Source: Sabellastarte sp. h YS-2021 (taxonomy: Eukaryota; Annelida; Polychaeta; Sabellida; Sabellidae). Taken from it: a stretch of DNA of 64,000 bases. The position numbers were made by a program, and so were the translations under genes. Of this stretch, positions 1 to 9,809 are shown piece after piece (position 1 is the first letter of the stretch; each line of letters starts with the position of its first letter). The stretch is taken from NCBI GenBank assembly GCA_964017235.1, contig OZ024929.1:166099609-166163608 (forward strand), in the 5' to 3' direction. Under the pieces are notes generated by a model. The model did no database searches. It worked only from the letters and a program-made list of their open reading frames with translations, and was not told the DNA's origin.

Positions 1-265
1 AGCTGTCAAAGTACATATCTATTAGTTTGGGGAAAGTAGTCAACCCCTTCCTTATCTAGAATCATGACTAGTGAATGCATAACAGTCATAAGGTACAAAA
101 TGTCACAATTCTGTTGACAGAATTGCCCACACTCCACAAACATGCCTTTAAAAGCTTGGGAGTTTTCTGTATTTTTTTCTCATTATAAGAACAGATCGCA
201 TGAATTCTGTTCTACGTGTGTACAGTGCATTGATAAAAAGTCACAATTTCTAAACTTCTTCAAAA
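1..265. other. unassigned flank
   Basis: No open reading frame, RNA gene or repeat structure that I can support. The sequence is AT-rich and resembles ordinary intergenic DNA of this window. Confidence 0.4.
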
Positions 266-269
266 AGCT

Positions 270-352
270 TTGGGGGGGCTCTGTGATGTAGCAGTTAGAG
301 TGCTCGCCTTCAACCTCTGAGGTCGCCGGTTCAAATCCTGGCCGAGGCACTT
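270..352 (+). repeat. tRNA-derived SINE head
   Basis: The stretch has an A-box-like block (TAGCAGTTAGAGTG, about 289-302) and a B-box-like block (GGTTCAAATCC, about 329-339) flanked by CCGG/CTGG, as in a T-arm. Its wording (gctcgcctt..., cctctgaggtcg) is the same as the head of the complete SINE at 20,353-20,594. The body after about 352 is similar only in part (a piece around 'ttacttgcc...gtttacagt') and there is no clear tail. It is therefore a decayed or truncated copy and not a functional tRNA gene, since the anticodon arm does not form convincingly. Confidence 0.7.
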
Positions 353-765
353 CATGTTGGAAAGTTGTTAATTACTTGCCAAAGCCTGGTGGTTTACAGT
401 GCAGGACATCGGTGCATAAAATATGTATAATCTACAATAACAACACTTTTATTGTACCCATTTGGTGTTTCTTAGTCTTCATAAATAACTATAAATTGTC
501 CATTAAAAAGAAAACACAGTACACACATGTTTTACTTATACAAAACTGATAAAGCCACTTCATACTTGCCTTCGAAATCAAGAAGCCTCAGTGAATTACT
601 AAGTTTGATTACATGACTTGGAGTCACATCTGTGACTGTAAGTTTATATGCAACAAATGGCAACAAGTGGGATTCATTGAGAAAGGAAGTAAAGGGATGG
701 GAACCTGGACTTTGACTCTTGATCTGGAAGTATACAACAACTGTTTTTGAATTACAAACCTTTGA
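353..765. other. unassigned interval
   Basis: Possible decayed SINE body up to about 420, then AT-rich DNA. The open frame at 624-890 (minus) overlaps the inverted repeat at 768-984 and has no recognisable protein content, so it is not called as a gene. Confidence 0.35.
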
Positions 766-767
766 CT

Positions 768-984
768 AGTGGTGGTGGACCAATTCACGCCCGGGTACCA
801 ATTCAGGCCCACCCTCAATTTTCTTGAAGATTTATAATTTTTCACAGAGAATATGTTTACCACATCATAGATAATCATCAAATGGATCATTTACATTTGT
901 AATTTATTGTTTAACTGTGACTGTTTTGGATAAATTTAGGGGTGGGCGTGAATTGGTACCCGGGCGTGAACTGGTCCACCACGA
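768..984. mobile_element. short inverted-repeat element (MITE-like)
   Basis: The left arm (about 768-828) contains GGTGGACCAATTCACGCCCG and GGTACCAATTCAGGCCCACC. The right arm (about 935-984) contains the reverse complement with a few mismatches (GGTGGGCGTGAATTGGTACC, then CGGGCGTGAACTGGTCCACC). The arms are about 50 bp and the central part is about 100 bp of AT-rich non-coding DNA. This is the architecture of a miniature inverted-repeat transposable element. A target duplication was not evident by eye, so the superfamily is undecided. Confidence 0.7.
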
Positions 985-1047
985 CTACATAACAGTAAAA
1001 TGTGACAACTTGACATTGTGTATCCTGATACGGAATTGGATGTCCAG

Positions 1048-1905
1048 CATAGCTGGCATTCAATATTTACCATTACCATCACTTTGTACATACTGCATAT
1101 AGCTAGCATTCAATATTTACCATTAGCAATCACTTGGTACATACTGCATATAGCTAGCATTCAATATTTACCATTAGCAATCACTTGGTACATACTGCAT
1201 ATAGCTAGCATTCAATATTTACCATTAGCAATCACTTGGTACATACTGCATATAGCTAGCATTCAATATTTACCATTAGCAATCACTTGGTACATACTGC
1301 ATAGCTAGCATTCAAAATTACCAATTCTATTCACTTGGTACATACTGCATCGCTAGCATTCAATATTTACCTTACCAGTCACTTGGTACATAAGCATTCA
1401 ATATTTACCAAAACCAATCACTTGGTACATACTAATAGCTAGCATTCAATATTTACCGATACCAATCTCTTGGTACATACTAATGGCTAGCATTCAATAT
1501 TTACTGATACCAATCTTTTGGTAGATACTGCGTAGCTATCCTGCAATATTTACGAAAACTAATCACTTGTTATATACCACATAGCTAGCATTCAATATTT
1601 ACCAATACCAATCACTTGGTACATACAGTATAGCTAGCATTCAATATTTACCAATACCAATCTCTTGATACACAACTCATAGTTAGCATTCAATATTTAC
1701 CAATACTAATCCCTTGGTACATAGCACCTGTCTAGTATTCAATATTTACTATTACCAATCACTTGATACATAGTGCACAGCTAGCTTTCAATGTTTACCA
1801 GCACCAATAACTTGGTACATACCATATATTTTGCTAGCATTCAATATTTACCAATATCAATTACTTGGCACATACTGCCTTTCTGGCATTCCAGATTTAC
1901 CAGTA
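1048..1905. repeat. 51-bp minisatellite, about 17 copies
   Basis: The unit contains TAGCTAGCATTCAATATTTA followed by CCATTAGCAATCACTTGGTA and CATACTGCATA. Four consecutive copies starting at 1,100, 1,151, 1,202 and 1,253 are practically identical with an exact 51-bp step. Copies to the right (1,300-1,905) are increasingly divergent and vary in length. Because 51 is a multiple of three, the array gives a spurious repetitive open frame at 1,018-1,308. The homogeneous left side suggests recent unequal exchange or slippage there. The array lies immediately downstream (3' side) of the channel gene at 1,965-3,773. Confidence 0.95.
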
Positions 1906-1964
1906 CTGTAGAGTGATGCACACATTTTAACAGAACATAATTCATTTCATTAAATAAAATCATT

Positions 1965-3773
1965 TTAATTTGATACACGGTTAGTTTTGGACACAATATA
2001 CACCTTCCCATCACTACAGTTAAACAGCATATAATTCATAGCTTTGTAATAGCATGGCACAAGCCAATGTATTCTTTCTTCAAGGATGCAAACAAGTGCT
2101 AACCTGTTGATTGTCAATACAATATCTCTGTTGCCAGCAACTTTGACCGCAGAAGATGCCATTACTGCAACTAAAAAGTTTATCAACAAGATTGCAACAA
2201 TAAAAACGAAAATAACCTCTATGAGCATGAGGATACCTTTATTGTTGAGGTCATAGTTTTCCATTTCAAACTTGTTGAACATGAACTGAAACAGGGTGTA
2301 GATGGCAGGAAGAATATGGCTGAAGTCTTCTATACAACCTTGTCGAGAATTCTGCTGTGCAAATTGCAAGACAATATGCATAAAAGGAATGATCATAATC
2401 AGAAGTAGACCCAAGAAACTGAACATATCTTTCAGCATATCTTGTATACTGATGATAGATGGACCAAAGTAAGGTAGTGCCTGAATAAAATACAGCAAAC
2501 ACCAAGAACATAAAATAGGTATGAATACAACAGCCACGCGGTAAACTGTGGAAAGTGACCCTCCATCATTGTTAACAAAAGTGTATATTCCAGTGCAAAA
2601 CAGTATATTGATACATAGAAGAAGCTGACATAGTTGATAAAATTTGAAGTTTGCAATCACATTTTTACGACCCTTGACATCAAATGCGATCTTAACCTTG
2701 CCACTAAATTTGAAATGTATTGCTTCTGCAATATAAAATACAATAATAAAGGTAGTGATGACTGATAAAGAGATTATCATGACTGAAACTGCACCAGATG
2801 GTACAACAAACAGTAACTCTCGACAGGTGTGTAGGGTAACATTCTCACCATACTGTTCTATCAGTTTATTTGAAGTGTTGTCCAAGATGAGGAAAGTGAG
2901 TATCAAACATAATCTGAACAAGAACCAGCAAATTGCTGGTATCAAGTTCTTGCCTTGTTTGGCCTTAATCCAGGGCGTAATTGAAGACTTATTAATGACA
3001 TTGAAGGTACACTGTGGCTTCAGCTTCTCTTTTTGTAGGTGAAGTAGCAGATGAACAGGAGACTTCCATATTCTTGGACCACTCTCGTAATCTGTGACAT
3101 CGTGCCAGCGATAACTGAAGAAACCTCTAACTTCTTCCCGAACAACATATTTCCCTTTAGTTTCAAAGATGGCTTGCATCAGGAGGAGTGTGCCTTGCTG
3201 AGCAGCGTATTCGATTGGTCTGAACCCATCCTTATTTTCAGACATGAGAAGGTCATTCAGGTTATTTTCACCGAGTACACCTTTAAGCCAGTTATACATC
3301 TCAAACAGCCTCTCCTCTTGTTCTGGTACATATGCAGAGGCTGTTATTAAGCTGTGGATGACATTGTTGCCATTCTTATCCATAGACTGCGTGTTGATCC
3401 CGTTGGCTATCAAGATACGGGTGGCATCTTTGGCATTGTTACTCACAGCCAGGTGAAAAGGTATGGTGGGTTTGTAGAAGTGTTCATGCACAACTTTATT
3501 GTATTCATCATCTTCATAATCAAAAGGCTGGTTCAGTAAAAAGTCTACTTCAGATCTAGACTCGCAGAATTTGATAGTATCTTCAATGTAATCTGCATCA
3601 TTGAAAACCAAGGCATCAAAGTATCCTTGATAGTTTTTCACCGGTATGCATTGGCCCTTAGATGTTCTTCCCATTATTACTAGGTCTGTGTTTGTGCTTC
3701 CTATGTAAATACTAAACAAGATTATTCCAGATAGGACTAAAAGAATGTCACATTTCTCTGACGTAGCTTTCAC
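1965..3773 (-). CDS. ankyrin/TRP-like six-transmembrane channel, paralog 1
   Basis: A 602-residue single-exon open frame. Residues about 40-250 are soluble with ankyrin-like repeats (PFHLAVSNN...ILIANGIN near 105-127, NGNNVIHSLI near 134-143, DGFRPIEYAAQQGTLLLM near 182-199). Six hydrophobic segments follow (about 278-298, 326-350, 380-400, 411-432, 450-470, 514-540). A re-entrant pore helix lies between the last two (AIYTLFQFMFNK, 490-501). The last segment, LLINFLVAVMASSA, resembles TRP S6. The arrangement is that of TRP cation channels, closest in style to TRPV, but the filter lacks the usual G-M/L-G-D. It would sit in a membrane and probably assemble as a tetramer (family inference). A paralog at 33,530-35,386 aligns along nearly the whole length. 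That alignment suggests the real start may be the Met at residue 34 (codon at 3,672-3,674), because the hydrophobic first 33 residues have no counterpart. Ligand or stimulus cannot be inferred. Confidence 0.8.
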   Translation of the reverse strand: MKATSEKCDILLVLSGIILFSIYIGSTNTDLVIMGRTSKGQCIPVKNYQGYFDALVFNDADYIEDTIKFCESRSEVDFLLNQPFDYEDDEYNKVVHEHFYKPTIPFHLAVSNNAKDATRILIANGINTQSMDKNGNNVIHSLITASAYVPEQEERLFEMYNWLKGVLGENNLNDLLMSENKDGFRPIEYAAQQGTLLLMQAIFETKGKYVVREEVRGFFSYRWHDVTDYESGPRIWKSPVHLLLHLQKEKLKPQCTFNVINKSSITPWIKAKQGKNLIPAICWFLFRLCLILTFLILDNTSNKLIEQYGENVTLHTCRELLFVVPSGAVSVMIISLSVITTFIIVFYIAEAIHFKFSGKVKIAFDVKGRKNVIANFKFYQLCQLLLCINILFCTGIYTFVNNDGGSLSTVYRVAVVFIPILCSWCLLYFIQALPYFGPSIISIQDMLKDMFSFLGLLLIMIIPFMHIVLQFAQQNSRQGCIEDFSHILPAIYTLFQFMFNKFEMENYDLNNKGILMLIEVIFVFIVAILLINFLVAVMASSAVKVAGNRDIVLTINRLALVCILEERIHWLVPCYYKAMNYMLFNCSDGKVYIVSKTNRVSN

Positions 3774-5575
3774 ATAATTTTGTTCTGTTGATCAAAAGTA
3801 CATTCAAATTTTAAGAATTGTATTTTAGAGTTATTCATTTTATTCATTAACAAAAATATGCTCTGTCATTCTGAGTCACAGATACTCTTTTGCTGTTCTC
3901 TCGATAAAATCAAATTACACAAACCATTTTATTATTACTTTTTAAGTTTGTAAACAATCCAATTTTCATACATAATGTACACCATGAGTCAGGCAAATAA
4001 TTAATCCATACTTATATATTGGACGTCAACTTCTGAATTCACCTAAATACTCTTTCACAACACATATAGTCACAGATGCTCTTTTCTTGTTCTCTCAACA
4101 GTCAAATTACTCAAATCATTTTAATGTTACTTTCCTCATATGTAAACACTCAAATTTCATACTGTACACCTTGAGTCAGGCAAATAATTCATCTAGTACA
4201 TCTTTATTGCATGTCAACTTCAGAATTAACTTGTTAAAATAGTCTTTCACAACATATGCAAAGTTGAACATCTTGTTTGCAACTGCCATATATGGACTTC
4301 GTAAATATTATGTTTTACTCAAGTATAAAATGTCTGTGTGTATTTATGGAATTTCTCATGATATTCTTGTACACTGTGATTCACATTTTGAACACGCAGT
4401 GTTACGTCATAATCAATTTATGAGCTCCATAAATGGGGGGCGGGGGTGGTATTGCAGAATGAAACTATATAAACAATCATTTACCCCAACCACTAGAGTC
4501 CATTATCATCTAACGTACGTATTTAAGCATTCGTTTCGTTACACTAGCCTTAGGTTTAGGTTGCATCTAAAACTGGGAAAAATACAATGAAAACTTGTTC
4601 AATAATAAAGAAAGATACTGCAGAAAAAGGCTGAGGTATTTATATGATGACAATATATACTTGTAAATAGATAAATTTTGCTCTAGAGTTAAGAATATAT
4701 GATTAAAAGAATCAGTTATAACTTCTTAAATTCACTATTTCTGTCGTATACATCCAATAAATGAATTTTTCTCTTCTTTATCATTGAATGTAACAATGAC
4801 AGATTTGAAGAAGTGTTTATTTGTTTGAATTTTGTTTACTTATGTGCCTGATGAATATGAATAAGAAAACATTAATCAGAAGTAATGTACACATGGGAAA
4901 TAGCTTGTAAATCTTGCGGTTTGACAATACTCATATTAATACCTGCAATCAAATGGCATCTTCATCAAATAAGGTTTTTCATTTCATAAAGCCCCTACTT
5001 AACGTGCACAAGTAAATTCCACAATAACACGGGAGGTATACTGGGTATTAATAGATCCTTTTCAGTAAGTCCAATTTAGTTTCTTTTATAACTGGTGGTA
5101 AGTTCTTAAGGACTTCCATAGACACAAAAGTAGAGATATTATGGCTTAACCATGCATGAAATTGGCGGGGGGTTAGGGGTGGGTGGGTGAGGTGAACTTA
5201 AATTTGGATGTTGTTGTGAAATGTGATACCGTTAGTCTGTATTGGTACGTCTCTCAAAAGAAAACAACTCTATTACAAAGGTATGCATCTTGTATGTTTC
5301 CTCTACTAGGGATCTTATGTTATCATTGGATTCTGTTTGTTTGTCGGTAAAAAAAACCTAGGACACACATGTACTTGAACATGTAAGCCCTGTGAAAAGG
5401 ATGTAGAAGACGATATATATTTTGTATGTTTGTCCAGCTTTAGAGCCAATTCGTATAAAACATTTCAAAATCCTGAACATAAATAAATCTAAAGTATTAA
5501 TGGACCATTTATCGGGGGTATTAACTCAGGTAAATTTTAATATGGTTATTATTAATTTTATATTTGATTTGTGGC
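3774..5575. repeat. upstream region of channel paralog 1 with a ~195-bp tandem duplication
   Basis: Two diverged copies of one block lie at about 3,875-4,065 and 4,070-4,262. Shared landmarks in order are GTCACAGATACTC/GTCACAGATGCTC, TGTTCTCTC, GAGTCAGGCAAATAATT and CTTTCACAAC. The first copy begins about 100 bp upstream of the longest possible start of the channel gene, so it may carry promoter or 5' leader sequence. The remainder (4,265-5,575) is AT-rich with no gene that I recognise. An open frame at 4,264-4,590 has no recognisable features. Confidence 0.6.
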
Positions 5576-6936
5576 AAGTACGAAAAAGTTGATCTTGGTG
5601 GCTTAAAAATGGTATCTGTATTTGCTTTATACAATTCGTGTAAAATCATGTGGATGCGAAGGTATTGTAATGGTATTAAAGCAAAGTGGAAAGTTTTATC
5701 TGAGTGCTTAATGAAAATTGAAAATAAGATGATATATCAAAAGAAAATCTACAAGAATATTAAACATAAACCTTTCAGCACCTTTTATGCTGATCTACTT
5801 ACTGTTTGGTACAATTTTATAACGGCTGAACCAAAAACTTTTGACGATCTTTTAGAAGAGCCTCTTTATAACAATGACCTTATTACAATAGACAATAAGG
5901 CTATTTCTACCGAATATTTGGATTGGAAAGATCTTGGTATTTTAAAAGTTAAAGATATAATAAATAGTGATAAGACTTTGATTGATAAATTAAACTTAGA
6001 GGAAAAACTTGGAAAGCAAATTCCAGACATGAAATACAATAAATTTAGCAGTACCATACGATCCAAAATTAGAAATCTTCCCAAAAGAAGCCTAGTTGAT
6101 AATTCAATTCCAAATTTATGTCTGACAAACTTTTGTAAAGTTTATAATAAAAAAGTATATATGCACTATGTGAAGGCATTGTATAGTACTCCCACAAGTC
6201 AACATAAATGGGTAGAGTACTACCCTTTCTTAGAAATGAATGACTGGAAGCAAATTTATCTTCTACCATCTAAATTGGTTTCTAACTCTTACTTAACAAA
6301 TTTACAGTTTAAAATACTTCATAGATTTTTCAATTGCAATTATAAATTATATATATGGAAGATTAAGGATTCACCAGATTGCAGTCTATGCTCTGACACT
6401 GACAATCTTGAGCATTATTTTTACTATTGTCATTTTGTAAAACACTTCTGGGACCAAGTTGAAAATTGGTTGCTCAGCAAATTTCAAATACAAATTAAGT
6501 TTACTGTTTTAGAAGTACTACTTGGTGTAAATACCATTGAAAATCACTTTTATTTTCCTGTTTATTATATAATATTAATTGGAAAATACTTCATTTACAA
6601 ATGTAAAAAAAATGACAGAGATTTGTTTTTTAACTGTTTTTTATATACTTTGAAATATCATCTTAGCATTGAAAACAACATCAGTATCAATCAGGGAAAT
6701 ATAGAAAAATTCAATTTAAAATATGGTACTCTGTATGCTGTCTTATAATCTTGCAGTAATGTAATTTGTATGTGTTATCGTTAACGATCTTTTTTTTTCT
6801 TCTGTAATGATTTCATACTACCCCTTTTTGTGTTAAAGATTGTATAATGTATTTTATAGTTGTCAACTGTGTAACTGTTCAATGTATGCAACCAAAAATA
6901 TAAATAAAAAAAAAAAAAAAAAAAGTACGAAAAAGT
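5576..6936 (+). mobile_element. 5'-truncated Tx1/L1-like LINE with poly-A tail and TSD
   Basis: The insert runs from 5,590 to a poly-A tail ending about 6,922. It is flanked by the 14-bp direct repeat AAGTACGAAAAAGT at 5,576-5,589 and 6,923-6,936, the first two A's being shareable with the tail. The copy retains only the C-terminal third of ORF2 plus a ~160-bp 3' untranslated region. 5' truncation, poly-A and a TSD of this length are the hallmarks of target-primed reverse transcription. The perfect TSD and open frame make this a young insertion. Confidence 0.93.
5590..6748 (+). pseudogene. Tx1-like LINE ORF2, C-terminal fragment
   Basis: About 386 codons belong to the element. The apparent 5' extension back to 5,564 lies in flanking DNA and starts with TTG. 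The fragment opens with GGLKM and a segment rich in K/R, typical of the region just after the reverse transcriptase palm in Tx1/L1-type ORF2 proteins. It continues with an all-helical thumb-like region. It ends with a zinc-knuckle CSLCSDTDNLEHYFYYC (C-x2-C-x7-H-x4-C, nucleotides about 6,388-6,438) preceded by FKILHRFFNCNYKLYIWKIK. No endonuclease or catalytic YxDD part is present, so it cannot act autonomously. A related but distinct fragment occurs at 26,350-27,258. Confidence 0.9.
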
Positions 6937-7778
6937 AAATTATACTCTTAATCTTTATGTATCGCATTGTTATACTTATTAATTGTTTTCTAGTTCAAAA
7001 CATGTTTGCTCTGTTATTTACTATCAGTTTAAAGTGGCTTTTAAGTCCATATAGGGCTGGGTATTACTTCATACTTTTTGTATAATCCTGGTCAACATAA
7101 TACATGTCAATATAATACACTAATAATAATTACTACAATTTTTCATAGTATTTTAGTCTTAATCTAATGTAAACATAATCCAGGATTTCTAAAAGGATTT
7201 TTATCATTATACGTGAAGCAATAGTGGAGTTGTTGTGCTTTGGCGGAGGTGTGCACTGTCTGAGTGCTCTTGTTTCTTATTTGTCAACATTTTTATGATA
7301 TACAGAGGGCCTGTGTTGACGTGACCTTGCCTTTTGAAAATGATATAAAAACTCCACCTTTATTTTTGAAAATATGGATTTAAACAGCCAATTACAGGCA
7401 CAGTGTCCATGTAAATGTCTCCAGTACAAACTTATTTGAACTTACCACCTCAGATGTTATAGGCAAGTGGGTTACCAACTACATATCACTGAATCAGCAT
7501 CCACTGAATTTACCAAACTATTTGCATGAATTATTAAACCTTGGTAGGGGATTTGAAGTTTTTTTTCCATTAGAATGCATGTCTTTAAAATGTTTTAATT
7601 AGAAGGGAATGAAAAAAAAATTATATTAACGATAGTTGTGTGTGATTGGTGTTATTTCTGCATGGATTTTAATGCAACAAACCAAGTAAGTAGTATATAT
7701 ATGGGTACATTATGAACTTAATGCAACAAAACCAGCTATGTAGTATGTATGGGTACATTATGTCCAGTTTCAATGCAT
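6937..7778. other. unassigned interval with an RTE/MITE-like scrap
   Basis: AT-rich, no gene. Around 7,236-7,275 the phrase TTTGGCGGAGGTGTGCACTG...GAGTGCTCTTG matches the end of a repeat whose other scraps lie near 16,940 and 19,075. It looks like the terminus of an old RTE-related or MITE repeat. Two similar ~50-bp blocks (CAACAAACCAAGTAAGTAGT and CAACAAAACCAGCTATGTAG, near 7,675 and 7,724) form a small tandem duplication. Confidence 0.4.
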
Positions 7779-9012
7779 TGTGTATATGTTACAGTGAATA
7801 TGTGTAATCAGGGAATACGCATATTCCCTGAAAATTTCAGTGAATACGCGTATTCCCTGAAGTGGTCAGGGAATACGCGTATTCCCTGAAAATTTTAGGG
7901 AATACGTGTATTCCCTGGTTTTGATGACCAGGGAATATGCGTATTCCCTAACTAGAAATTGTTGAGAATGCAGCTTTGTATTCTTATAATATATAAAAAA
8001 TAACTTTTGTTATGAACTCTTGTTTGTTAATGTACTATAACCATTAAAATCTCCCACCATGATTTTACATAACTTTTACTGTACCATAACAACAACAATA
8101 ACAACAACAACAACAACAAAAAACAAACAAAAAAACACAAAAATATCACTTTGCCAAAAGGCAGTATTCATGTCTGTTAACATTGAGCTCTGCAACTAAC
8201 TTTTATGCAGTTGTGAAGACAAGACAAACTGCAACTGATTTTAAAAAAAAGCTAAAGAAAGATTTTCAAGAACAGTGTATTATTTTGTAAATATTAAATG
8301 ATGTTTTACTAGGTTAGAAAATGACACATCTCAATCTGTTTTGGTTTCCTAGTCCTTTTTTCTAGTATAAATGTCCAGTAAACAGGTCAGTAATAGCCAA
8401 TAATGATGATTGTGTTGAGAGTCAGGGGAAGCAATGTAGCTTGGTACTGAATTTAAAATTTAAATATATTTTGACAAAATATAATACAAGAAGCTGACTG
8501 TTCACAATACTACATATTTATTTATTAAACAATATGAATGCCTATAATTTATTAGACATTAACTTGTCATAGCAGTTTTCTCTCAAGGCTTAAAGTATTA
8601 ATTAAACAATCTCAGCTAATCCAATTGGCTTCCCAGTCCTGTGATTTGTCTTTATTTTGCTCTTTGATCTTTAATACTTTCAATTACAGAGAAGTCATCC
8701 ATTCTACAGTGGTCAAACAGGTGGGTAAGGTTAAAGAAATAATCCCTTTGTTATTATAAATTCAAGGGAAGCCATTCAGTCTGCAACAAATTTATGAAAA
8801 AACAGATGACCCATTACACATATTCACTGATTTCAGTTCAGTGAATATGTGAAGCTATTACTAGACAAAACCAGTGAATACGCGTATTCCCTAAAATTTT
8901 CAGGGAATACGCGTATTCCCTGACCACTTTAGAGAATACGCGTATTCACTGAAAATTTCAGGGAATACGCGTATTCCCTGATTACACATATTCACTGTAA
9001 CATATATACAAT
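7779..9012. mobile_element. foldback element with palindrome-array terminal inverted repeats
   Basis: The ~1.23-kb element has inverted termini of about 145 bp. The left arm is 7,781-7,923, beginning TGTATATGTTACAGTGAATA. The right arm is about 8,868-9,011, ending TTCACTGTAACATATATACA. Each arm is a series of near-copies of the palindrome GGGAATACGCGTATTCCC about 29 bp apart. Five lie on the left (near 7,811, 7,840, 7,869, 7,898, 7,931) and four on the right (near 8,873, 8,902, 8,931, 8,960), separated by GAAAATTT-type spacers. An extra hairpin, CACATATTCACTGA facing TCAGTGAATATGTG, lies at 8,817-8,851. The centre (7,960-8,810) is AT-rich, contains an (AAC)n tract near 8,090-8,130, and has no open frame. 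It is non-autonomous. The target duplication was not resolved. Confidence 0.9.
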
Positions 9013-9647
9013 TGGCTTGAGCCCACGATAGAAGTGCGGATGAGGAACTTTATGTAAGTTCTTACCTTTTTCTTTTAATGAAATTTAGATTATAATATAA
9101 GAGGACATAAATTTACAAATGATTCATGTATAAACAAAACAAAGGTACTAAAATATTAATATTTGACATGAAAGTTTAAATGAATGTCTAAGTCCCTTTT
9201 GACAGCTAGGGCCATACAATAAGAGATTGTCGATGTTTTCTACATTTTTTATATGAGTCACGTTGTGTTGTTCCTTTGCTAAATTGGGACCTAAAATCAC
9301 ATATCTAGACATATGGGGCAAATGATAATCTGTCTAACGTGATAACAATGCAGTTAAATAAAATAAATATACCATCATATGCAACCAAGATTATTTGAAA
9401 TCAATTTGAGTCCACGGCCACCTAGTCCTCCAGTCAGTTGAAGAAACACATATCCATAATTTTAAAACAGAAGTCTTATACAGATATATAAGCTGCAAAA
9501 TCCACTATAGTGTCTCAGCTTGGTACCGGATAAGTCTATATTTTTGGCCAAAAAATTGTTGTCTCCCGTATTTTTTAAAAAAAAGAAGGCTGAGATGTCA
9601 AGTATCCTACTCATATTAGATTTTAATTCAGTATACAGCAAGACAAA
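9013..9647. other. unassigned interval
   Basis: No gene, RNA or repeat that I can support. AT-rich intergenic-type sequence. Confidence 0.35.
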
Positions 9648-9651
9648 TCAG

Positions 9652-9739
<88 letters not shown>

Positions 9740-9774
9740 CCAACCAACCAATCAATCAATCAATTAATTAATCC

Positions 9775-9809
<35 letters not shown>
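9648..9809. repeat. (CAAT)n microsatellite
   Basis: About 40 tetranucleotide units, slightly interrupted at 9,737-9,775 (CAACCAACCAAC, AATTAATTAATC). The open frame across it (9,520-9,771) merely translates the tract into an INQS-type repeat and is not a gene. Confidence 0.97.

Noticed and set aside
270-352. tRNA gene
   Set aside because: Belongs to a SINE family with three other copies in the window and lacks a proper acceptor stem.
1018-1308. 96-codon frame with a repeated IQYLPLA-type peptide
   Set aside because: It only translates the 51-bp minisatellite, whose length is a multiple of three.
1048-1905. CRISPR-like array
   Set aside because: Units are contiguous without unique spacers, and the surrounding genome is animal.
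2755-3350. Plus-strand frames inside channel paralog 1
   Set aside because: Opposite-strand shadows of a clear gene.
5564-5589. 5' extension of the Tx1-like frame
   Set aside because: Lies in the flanking DNA and target duplication and begins with TTG.
9520-9771. Frame with NQSI repeats
   Set aside because: Translation of the CAAT microsatellite.
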